Shown here piece by piece: positions 12,208-24,200 of a stretch of 64,000 nt of DNA (position 1 is the first letter of the stretch; each line of letters begins with the position of its first letter). The notes under the pieces are model-generated. The model worked only from the letters and a program-made list of their open reading frames with translations. It was not told the origin of the DNA and did no database searches. Where the stretch lies: positions 47,444,201 to 47,508,200 of the forward strand of contig OY821774.1 in assembly GCA_963682175.1 (NCBI GenBank), read 5' to 3'. This DNA comes from Triglochin maritima (lineage: Eukaryota > Streptophyta > Magnoliopsida > Alismatales > Juncaginaceae). Position numbers and translations under genes: made by a program.

Positions 12208-15200
12208 ATGGCTACCAAGAGTAAGCTCCAACAACAACTCCAATTGGTAGTCCAAAGCCTCCAATGGACTTACAGCATCTTCTGGTGCCTTAAGCCACAA
12301 CAAGGGTACTAATACTTTACTTCTTGATTAATTTCTACACGTTTTCTAGATTGCTTAACGCACGTAGTTATATGTTATGTATCCGATCAATTTATATATG
12401 ACAATACACTTACCTACACCTATATGTTTTTTTCGAGGTTCGTTTTGTCTAATTAATGAACTCATTAGAGTGTCAACAATATTAACAAAGTGCAATTTAA
12501 ATCTTTTAAGAAATTCTGAAGTGTATTTTGTTCTAGGCGTGAATGTTTCTTCTAGAGTATTTATCTTGTAACTCAATCGAGGAATATACTAAGCCCACCA
12601 TCGTACTCATTTCAATGAATTCTATTTTATGAGAGCCTTTACATATAAGTACACGATCGAATATGTTTTCGTCTTGTCCTTTTGAGTTGTTTTTTTTTAA
12701 AAAAATTCGATTGACTTCACCGTCACTTATTAACTCAGAAGGCGCATGTGTTTTTTGCTGTTTTTTTATTCTTCTTTTGCTAAAGATTAAGAAGATATAT
12801 AATAAGTTTATTATTATAAAAATATTATTGTGCGTGTAGGGTGTTAGTATGGGAGGATGGTTACTATAATGGAGCCATAAAGACGAGGAAGACGGTGCAA
12901 CCAGTTGAGGTGAGCACTGAGGAGGCGTCTCTTCAAAGGAGCCAACAGCTTAAGGAGCTCTATGAGTCTTTATCGGCTGGACCGGAGGTGAGCCAACCGG
13001 TACGCAGGCCTTGTGCAGCTCTTTCGCCGGAGGATTTGACGGAGTCGGAATGGTTCTATCTAATGTGTGTCTCCTTCTCCTTCCCTCCGGATGTTGGGTG
13101 AGCATTTAATTCCGATATGCCATTTATATAGCTTATAGATACTTAGTTGATAGATGGTAGGTTTCATACTATTTTAGTATTTCTTAATTTGCTTGCTTTT
13201 CTGATAGCAATGGTTGATGTTTTTGTGGTTCACTTTGATCTTTCAATTTAAAACGCAATGATTGAAAACGTCATCGCATATATATACAATTCGTTTTCTA
13301 AGATGTGGTGTTTGTTTTGAAGCAATAAACGCTTAGATATTCCATTGGATGTGTGTAGCTCATATAACCTGCTAATCTTCCACATTATTTGAAGGTCGTC
13401 AAGTACATTAAAATATGAAAAACATTGATTGTAACCCCTCTATATTTTCATTTAGATCGTTTTACAATATGTTAAGCAGACAAGCTCGGTTCCTATATAT
13501 TATTGAGTCATGATTCTGGAAATCGGCTCTAGCTAGTTTATACAAACAAGGTTATCCCAGTTGGTAAACCCTATCATTTGATAGCTAAAACCACCGACTA
13601 GATTCTAGCGAAGGGAGTTGCGTCTATGAATAATGCTTTTTATGGTTTTTCGAGAGCAAATAACTTGTATAATAATGTAGGCAGAGTGAAGTGAATCAAT
13701 ATTCCAAGATAAAAATAATATTATAATTCCTACTTCAATGGATGTAGAACCGCCTCATTAAATTCCTTAAAAGTTGTCCCATCATGCAGTCCCTTCCCTA
13801 GCTACCATATTCTTAAATTGAGAGCAGTTACACCAACCTTGCTAGCTGTTATAGCATATGCCGTTTTTGTCACAGAAAATAAATATTGGTAGTGTAATAT
13901 ATAGTTCCATCCAAATTTATGAAACATGTTTGATGCATGAATGTTACTATGGAAGATAATATACACAGATATGGTTGACAACTTGACCTATCAGTAAGTA
14001 GATTCTATAAAGTATGTTTGTAAGTTCACAGACATGAAGCCGGTAGCATATATTTATAACTCACAAAATGTTTTTGCTTAGTGATCAGACAAGTTAGCCC
14101 AACCACTTCAGCCAGCCTATCTAACGAGCTAGCAGTGATCCTAGACTTTATCTTGATATTTCTCACAACTTGATGGAAATAAAATATTAAAATCATCAAG
14201 ACTAATTATTTAAAAGGACTTATGAGTTATGAGTGAGAAAAACTTAATTGCACAAATATTATATACTCAGGAAAATTTCCATTTATCATCAATCTGTACA
14301 AAAAATTCTAGTCCTGGTTGAATTTCACTTTGTAAGTTGCCAGAACACTTTCGCCAAAGGAGACTAAATGGTCTCTGACCTTTGGATTCGTTTGTCGTTA
14401 ATGGCTGAGGCAAATTACAAAACAAGAAACAGTCGATATTAGGCGCAATAGTGGTTTCGGTAAGTCTACTAATTAGGCTCCGTTTGGGTGTGCGAGACCT
14501 GGATTCGTTGAGTCATATTCACGCAATAGTTCTTCCAAGTCTCACACACCCAGACCTGGGTTTGCAATGATTTTTTTTTATTTATTTTTGGCATACCAAG
14601 CACGTCTGGTTAATTAAAAAAAGAAAAACACTAAGACACCAAAATCTGTATGGACTTAGCTTCTCACTCCACATACAAAAGTCCAATTCAATCCAGATAT
14701 TGATGGTACATTTTTTTAATCTGTTTGTTTTGGACTGCGAGTGCTTATTAGCATCATCCTTTTGCTCAACTTTTGTTGGAAAAATGTATAACACTTTGTA
14801 AGAAAAGTTAGATCATCACCCATTACCTAATAAGTGCTTAAGTTTAGGGGGTAGACCAACTAATTAAACCAACAAGATCTGTTTTGACGTCTCAATATTG
14901 TATTTAATGTATTGGAAAAAGAACTTTTCAAAATAAACCCTTGGTTATCATCATATGCACAACAATGCGACCCATTTGTTATATATGTGCAGTCTACCAG
15001 GGAAGGCATTTGTAGAAAGAAGACATGTTTGGATAACAAGAGCAAATGAAGCTGACAGCAAGTTTTTTCCCAGAGCCATTCTTGCGAAGGTGACTCACAC
15101 TTTCTCTACTTTGTCCACCAACTACATCACCTTCTTTTATTTGCAACATGGACATATACTCTCCAATATTAATGTCTTCTAATTTGCATCATTTCATGTC

Positions 15201-18200
15201 ATCCGAACGGCACTTACAACGCAAAAGGGTGCAAGAATCAAGGTAAAGCATACACCACTCATGTATTTCAAATCTCATTTTTGTTTAGTTATGCGGCAAT
15301 CCATCCAAACAACAAAATTGAACCCAAAATTCCACGCCGCCAACGTGAATTGCGAGCCACGATTTTGGTATAGGTTTTTTGCTTACGTGTTACTCGAAAA
15401 ATGCTAAATTATAATAATATAATCGTTCTTTACATATATTTTTTCATACAACTACTAATTTTTTTTTTGTAACGAAGTATCGTTACTTTTCCGTCAATGT
15501 CATTTCGTCAACAAAAGTTAACGGTGTTAAAAATATTAATATTGTAATTTTTATAAAAATCTTCCTAAATTTTGATAAAACTATTATTATACTATAAATT
15601 TAAAAAGACTTAAGTATTTAACCAATGTTATTCACAACTCTCCTCTCTATTTTTTTCCTCTCGTCTCTCTTTTCTCCTCTCTATCCTCTTGAGACGCCTT
15701 TCTCTCTGTGTATCTTTCTGTCTTCAAAGTTCAAACCATTAACCACTTCACTTCCCAACCAATTAGAAAACCACTTACAGAATCGAATTCAAACAAACCT
15801 TAAAACGCTTTTTTGAGTTTTGATCCGATTAGATAATTTGATTATTTATTAAAATGTGATTTCTAACAAACCCTAAAAACGTTTTTTCACATATCAGAAT
15901 CCAAAATCAAGAAAAACCAAATACATCCAAGGAGGCCATTACCATCATTAAGCCTAAAGTACTAGAAATTAACTATAATTAATTTTGCAGACTGTTGTGT
16001 GCATCCCACTTGAAGATGGCATCCTTGAACTTGGCAACACAGACAAGGTCAGTAAAATTTCAACAAATTGATTAATCTCGATCCACTACTCCTTATGTTT
16101 CCATCAACTTAGACATTAATTTTCTCACGTTGCAATATTCAACGTACGTTTGACCTAAACAAGGTTGAGGAGGACATAGAACTAATCCAACATGCCACAA
16201 GTTTCTTCACACACCAACAAAACCACACTCGTTACCATCCCAAACCGGCTCTCTCCGAGCAATCCACGTCGAACACCGTCTCCTCCACCGGCCACTCCCT
16301 ATTCCACTCCCCGCCTCTGGCCATGATGCAACTATCAGAACTCGATCCGATCGGGTCAAACCAGAACGACGAGAATGATGACGACGACGAGGAGGAGGAG
16401 GAGGAGTCTAGTTCGGAAATGGGAACCAGCAATGATGAGGACAGTGAGGATTGCGGTGAGGCGAGTGAGGCAGTGCAATTGCAAGTGTCTGAGGATATCG
16501 GAATCGGTTCCCCGGAAGACTGCTCCGGTAATTTTGGCATTGAGATGCCAGTGTTTGGGATGGGAAATGGTGAAGTGTGTGAGGGGAAGCAGTTGAGTGC
16601 TTACCACCACCAAGGTTGGTCTCTCCAAGATCAGCTTGCTAGTGGTATTCCTTTGACTTCAGGTAACACATTTGACTATCGATTTTCTACCCCAAAAAAA
16701 TTACTTTAAACCTTAAGATGCAACTCGCTTGCTAGCTATAAACATTATTCGAGCATGTATTTAATCATTCCAGTATTAGTTAAGATCCAAAAAGTGGACT
16801 AGACATATATCATGTAGGAATCTTTTTGTCATTGTATCACCTCAGTAAAATCTAAACACTTGAAAGGAGGGAGATGGTGGATAAAATGCTCGTATGAATA
16901 CAACAATATGCATGTAATATAGAAGTGAATCTCCGCAAGTCATTCGACTTGTTATATTATAGTTTTATGTGAAATTTTAATAGTACATCACTAATTAAAA
17001 ACCTAGATAATTATGCAAAAAGAATAGTAGACAAAATAGTATAGTACAAGTCTCATCTAAAAATCACATGACTTGCATTAACTATATTATTTGAAATGAC
17101 TTTTCAACTTATGTTTAAACTCCAAGAACTAATTCGCTATCACTAACGGTAAGTGTACCTCAATTAGGAGGTACTTCCTTCCCGGAATTGTCCCAAGAAG
17201 ACTCCCACTATTCCAACGCCGTCTCCAACATCCTTCAAGGCAACTCCGCCCGCCCACGTCCGTTCCTCAGTTTTTCCCAAACAACAGCCTTCTCCACATG
17301 GACCTTTTATTCACAAAAGCCTCGGCAACTACCACCGTCGTCCGATGAGGTCCCCTCGCAGTATATGCTCAAGTATGTCCTCTTAACTGTTCCATCGCTC
17401 CACGCCAAGCACCACCATGGCGAGGGGAAGAAGCAGTCTCTCTCAAAAGTGACGGTGCAGGACGAACTTAGCGTGAGCCATGTTTTAGCCGAGCGGCGGA
17501 GGAGGGAGAAGTTGAATGAGAGGTTCGTCGCTCTCCGCTCCCTCGTCCCGTTTGTCACCAAGGTATGTATTTTTCTTAATTTCTTACCCATTTTTCTTGA
17601 ATTCTCAACAAAAAAAGAAATCATATATATATTTCTCTTCCATCAATTTTGAGAAAAAATGTTAAATAACTCATTAACTTGAAACCACTACCTCTGTCTC
17701 TGTATAAAAGTTACCAAAAAATATACATATCAAGTTGAGAGGTTGTAATTTGAAAATCCACACGATGTAGTGTAAATTTATATTCATCTTATTACATAAT
17801 GCTAATGCTATACTTTAAAGGTGACCATAATATATACAACATACTTTCATGTTTGACATATGATTTGAATTTTTCCCAGTCTAAATGTGTATCGCCAGTA
17901 GCATTGTCGTATGAAAAAATTACATGTCATAGTTTGAAAGCAAATGTTTAATGTCCTCAACCCTCGAGTTATTTGGAAATAAGGACTAATGCATCAAAGC
18001 ACACCCTAGAAGTGAAAATGTTTAATTTGAATCTAAAATAAGTACGCTTATGCTAGCTACTTGTTGATTTGAACAGTGCACGAAGAAATTTTTTGTTATA
18101 TTATTTTAGGGTTTTACATGAGTGTTATATAGTAGAATACATTCCATACTTCTTATGGAGCCGTTGGAATACATTCCATATGCGTTGGATTGGATACGCC

Positions 18201-21200
18201 TAATTTGCTTGATTGGATCTTATACGGTATGTTTCTTCAACGTCCATATCTTGCTTCTTTTGGTTTGTTTCAACATTCCCCCTCAAGTTGGCTCCGGAAG
18301 ATGTTGAAGGAGCCCAACTTGCCAAGAATGTTTTGGAAGTGTCGTTGGTCGAGTGCTTTGGTGAAGATGTCTGCTAATTGGTTTTTGCTTTGGACGTAGG
18401 GAACTTCGATTTCTTTTGCTTGGATCTTTTCACGGATGAAGTGACAATCTACTTCAATGTGCTTTGTTCGTTCATGGAAAACAGGATTGCAGGCGATGTG
18501 TCTTGCAACATTATTGTCACAGAACATTTGTATAGGATCTTGGTTGCTTATGTTCATGTCTTTGAGGAGTTGTTTGAGCCAAATTAGCTCACTTGTTGTG
18601 GAGGCCATTGCACGGTACTCGGCTTCAGCACTTGATCTAGCAACTACATTTTGTTTTTTACTTCTCCATGTGACCAAGTTTCCCCCAACGAATGTACAAA
18701 ATCCGGTGGTGGATTTTCGATCGTGACTTCCTGCCCAATCTGCATCAGAATAACCAACAATTGTATTAGAGTTGTTTCTTTTCATCCAAAGACCTTGACC
18801 CGGAGTTTTTTTAAGATAGTGTAGGATCCGGTCAACGATTTCTAGATGACCTTTGTGAGGTGCATGCATAAATTGACTTACTACGCTAACGGCATATGTG
18901 ATGTCAGGTCTAGTGACTGTGAGGTAGATGAGTTTGCCATCCATTCTCTGGAATTGACCTATGTTTTGAACTGGTTCATCGTCAATTAGACTAACTTTCC
19001 GATTTGTCTCGATCGGGGTGTTAGCTGGTTTAGACCCTATTTTCCCAGTTTCATGTAACAGATCTAGAATATATTTTCTTTGGGATAAAAATAGTCCCTT
19101 TTTTGAGTGCGCAATTTCAATTCCAAGGAAGTATTTCATGATGCCTAGATCTTTAATATCAAATTTTGATTTGAGGTAAAGTTTCACTGAGGAAATTTCT
19201 TCATCATTGTTTCCGGTTATTATAATATCATCCACATATACTAAGACAATTATAGTGGTTTTATGATTGTGTTTAGTGAACATGGAGGCATCAGCAGAAC
19301 ATTTAGAGAACCCATAGAGTAGAAGAGAGTGACTGAGTTTAGCATACCATGCGCGTGGGGATTGTTTAAGTCCGTATATGGACTTATGGAGTTTGCATAC
19401 CTTGTCTGGATCGGATTCGTTGTAGGATTTCATGTTTAATTATACATATATATTTTCGAAATTTTTATGTATAATAAGGATCAATTACAATTTTCTTTGA
19501 TTTATTTCATGCATGCATCAGTTTGTTTTAACATCTAGTTTCAAAACTCTATTAAAACAAACAAGGGCTCCGAAATTCATACCTAGAAGTTCTCAAAAAC
19601 TTCTTGAAGATTCGGAGACGTTGGGGATGCTTCTCGCCGCGCCGGATGCCTCCGAGTGTTCACCGAAACCCTAAACAAGGTTGGAGAGAAAGGAGCTAGC
19701 CAATCGATCTCCAAACAAGCTTAGAATCTAGCTACAAACCCATTCCTTAGCCTCTGAGATTTCTCCTTCCAAAGACTTAGAAAACTAAGAGAATTTTCGT
19801 GGGTTTTTGTGGTGAATTAAGAGAGAAAATAATTATTGAATTGTGTAACCCAATTAGGGAGAATAAGGACCTATTTATAGGTTTCAATCTTACTCTTAAT
19901 CATGGATATTCTTTAGCCACGTTTTTCTTTACATTTTCTCTCATAAATTAATTCCTTAATGCATTACATGCATCCACAAAACGTTTGACCAAGTTTGGAG
20001 CTAATCCAACCATCAATCAAATTAATCTCTTAACAATCAAAGGAAGAAAATCAATCGCTGTTCGGTTGACCGAGACCCATTCGGTTAACCGAATAAGTCA
20101 CGATTGGTTGACCGAGTACTAGACGGATGACCGATTCTTAAAGGGAAAAATTCTCCTTAACCGATCAGACGAATTCTCGTCTAAGACCGAGTGTCATTCG
20201 GTTAACCGAAAATATCGGAACTTAACATTGTTCGGTCGACCGATTTTGGTTCGGTATACCGTACCAAAGTTCCAGGCACTTTGGTCAAGTTCGGTCAATC
20301 AAATATGACTATCCGTTCCATGTTCGGTTGACCGATCCACAGATCCTTAGGTCGACCGAACCTCAACGGATTACCGAACTTTTACCCGATTTTGCCTTTT
20401 TCAAAATTTGGATTTATTTCCAACAAAATTTGAACTTTAGGGTTTTTTTAGCAAATTCACAACTTATGCAATATATTATCCTATGCAACAATAAATTATT
20501 GCACCCCATAATATATGCATCTCATATGAATTTATCATGACTCTAATTATGTTTATATACAACATAATTGATTTTACTTGTTCACCACATGTGTCATATT
20601 TTCTATGAGAAACCCGACACATCATATGAACCAAAAATCAAGCTTCTTGTTTCACGGTTTTTGCGGTGTGACCTATGGGAGGATCTAAACTAAGTTGGCA
20701 GTGATATTAAGAGCTTAATATCACAAGCTATAAGCGGTATCTAGCTACACATTATAGCTCTCAATTAGTTAGATGTCTTAATTCCATTCGAACCAAAACC
20801 CGATCCATTTAGTGATGGAGTGCACCACTTGTGTCCGTCCCTTGCCTCATGATATTAAGAATACACACAAAGTAGTATTGTGTCATCTTTGTATTAGTAT
20901 TCATTTCTTGATCTCTTTAAGCTAGTTATAAATATGTGACTTAACTCAAATCACATTGTGCACATTATAACTTTGCTTTATCAAGGGGCCCACTAATATC
21001 ATCACTCAATTAAGAGGGGCAATGATAATCTTTTGACTAACTATCTTCTCCAACGAAAGTTATACTTAACCAACCGATGCCTTTACACTACACTGATCGA
21101 TAGTTCAAGACACTGATCTAATTAAGTATTCCTTAAGTGATTAGATATAAGTCTCATATCAAAGGACCTAAAGACACAGCAAAATATTAATGACACAGAA

Positions 21201-24200
21201 ACACATTTCTATAATATTTTACTTATTAGGTCTATTCAGTATACAAAAGTAATATTTTCCTCTTTTGCATACCCGTGTTGTCACTCACTTGTAGAGCTAC
21301 AATGATCTATGACCAACACGACAATCTTAACTCGGTAATTGATGTTCCATGTTAATTACCATGATTGCGAATATCTTTTGTTTTATGCAAACCAATATCT
21401 TTTAGAGCTCTACGGTTAAGGACCAAGAGCCTCTTCCTTGACACTTCTAAAAGACGAATAACATAAACAAGGAACAAAATGATTTCTCATTCAATTCATA
21501 ATAATTGAAATTTAAAAGTAAAACTTTTAGAACACATTCCCTTCATTCGTAACCTGGGGGAGGAGTCATATAGACTTCTTCTTCTAAGTTGCCCTGCAAA
21601 AAAAGCATTTCTAACATCCATTTGGAAGAGGTTCCATCCAGAATTAACAGCTATAGAGAGGAGAACACGAACGGTGTTCATCTTTGCAACTGGAGCAAAC
21701 GTTTCTTGGTAATCTAACCCATAAGTTTGAGTGTACCCTTTTGCAACTAACCGGGTTTTAAATCGTTCTATACTGCCATCACTGTTATATTTTATTTTAT
21801 AAACCCATTTACAGCCTACTGGTTTTATTCCTTTTGGGGGAATAACAAGACTCCATGTTTTGTTGGTTTCTAAAGCTTTTAATTCATCTTCCATAGCCTT
21901 AGTCCACTTGGGGTGTTGACTAGCTTCATGAAAATTGGTGGGTTCATTAATTTTGTCTATTTGACTTAAGAAAGCATAGTAGGTGGGTTTTATTTGAGAG
22001 TAGGACAAGTAGTCCTCGATAGGATAAGTGACGTGAGATACCACATAATCTTGGAGTCGAGGTGGTGGACGAGTAGGACGGGTGGTCCTCCTTGGAGGAA
22101 TACCTTCATCATCTCCCCCTCGGTCGTCCACTTGTATAGGTGGCTCAAGTTCCTCTAGCGGAGGGGTGTCGACTACCTGAGTTGGTGGTGTGGTGGTGTC
22201 GAAGACATCAGCGGTCGGTAGAGGAGCTTTGGGTGCAGCGGAAGGATTGTGATGATCGTTGAAGTAAGGAATATTCTCAAAGAAGGATACATCACGAGAG
22301 ACATAAAATTTACAATTTATGGGGTCATAAGATTTGTACCCCTTTTTCTTGACAGAGTAGCCTAAAAAATACATTTGATGGAGTTATAATCAAACTTGTC
22401 CAGACGCTTCCTGTGAACAAAACAAGCACAACAAAAAATACGAAGATGATTAAGACTCATTTGTTTGCCGTGTAAGATTTCTAATGGTTGTTTGTTTTGA
22501 ATTGTTGAACTAGGTAAACGATTTATAATGTAAGTGGCAGTTAAAATAGCATCTGACCAGAAATGTTTGGGGACATGATTTTGAAAAAGCAGAGAACGAG
22601 TAACATTCAAAAGATGATGATTTTTTCGTTCAGAAATACCATTTTGTTCAGGGGTGTTTATGCACGTGGTTTGATGAAAAAATGCCTTTTTGCTTTAAAA
22701 AACTTTGAAAGTTGTTACTAGTATACTCAGATCCATTATCGGATCTAAGTATCTGAATTTTAGAATCAAACAAGTTTTCGACAAAGGCTACAAACTCACA
22801 AAAAACAAAAAAAACATCAGATTTAGCTTTTAACAAATATAACCAAGTTGTACGTGAGAAATCATCAATAAACGAAATAAAGTACTTGAACCCATTATAG
22901 GATTCTACGGGAGCGGGTCCCCATATGTCCGAGTGGATCAATTCGAGAGCACGACCTGTCTTATTTTCAGAAGCATAAAACGGAAGTCTAGTTTGTTTTG
23001 ACAATCGACATACATCACAAGATAATTCATGTTTAAAAGAAGGAAATAATTTTTGTAAAACTGTGTGAGATGGGTGTCCCATTCTTTGGTGCCAAGTATC
23101 ATGTGTAGGATTTTTAGCAATTAACCCTTTTGGTTGAGTTTCAAGCACGTATAGTCCATTGACGAGTTTCCCGCTACCAATCGTCCTCCCTGTGGTACGA
23201 TCCTGAAAGGTTACATCAAAAGGTGTGAAGATAATATTGCAATTCAAATTTTTCGTGAGTCTTGCAACAGACAAGAGATTAGAGTCGAAATTAGGTACAT
23301 ACAAAACATTTTCAGGTATTTTATTATCTAAGAATTGTACTTCTCCAGTGCCCTTAATTTGTACTTTGTCTCCATTAGTAACAGTGACGAATTTATGCAA
23401 CAAATTTAAACTAGTTTTTACATTATTAATCAGGGAAGGGTTTCCTGTCATGTGATCAGTTGCACCGGAGTCAATAATCCAACTAGAATCATTATTTACT
23501 GAAAGACAAGAATTGTAATTATTCAAGAAAGTATTCATACCTGAGCAATTACCTTTATTTGGGGTGTTGGTTTGCAAGAATGTGTTCAAGTGGGCCAGGA
23601 GAGAGCTGAGCTGGGTCGGATCTGGTGCACTTGTAGAACCAGTCACCGCTGGGTCCGGGTAGGCAAACGGGTCGGATCCTCCACCATTCACGCTATAAAA
23701 CCCGCGTTGATCCGACGCCGACCCGACTGAGCCCCATTTCGTTCCTTCTCCTTGGTTGCTAGGGTTTCCTCCTGGAGCGTCGCCGTCGCCTCTCCCGCTA
23801 GGGTTTGTGTGGCCGCCGCTTCTCTCCCCCCTCCTCTCTGAGCCGTCTCTAGATGGACGGAGATGCGGGTAGAGAAAGTAGCACGTAGACCGGTTGTGTC
23901 CCTGTTTCTTACAGTTATCGCAATATTCGTTGCTTTTATTTCCGAATTTGTTTTTACCTTTGTCGCGAGTGTTTGCGGTGTTTGCGGTGTTTTTTGCGGC
24001 GACAAACGCCTGATTTTCGTGGGGGGTGTCCGACTGAGCGGTGTGGGTTTTCCGGAGAGTTTCCTCCCGGTTAACCATCGCTATGATGGTCGAGAAGGTG
24101 GGAAGTTCCGACGCCATGAGGATGTTCGACCTGAGCGCCTCGAAGCTTGAATCCAACCCAACAAGAAACGTGTAAATACGGTCTTGCTCGGTTCTTGCTT

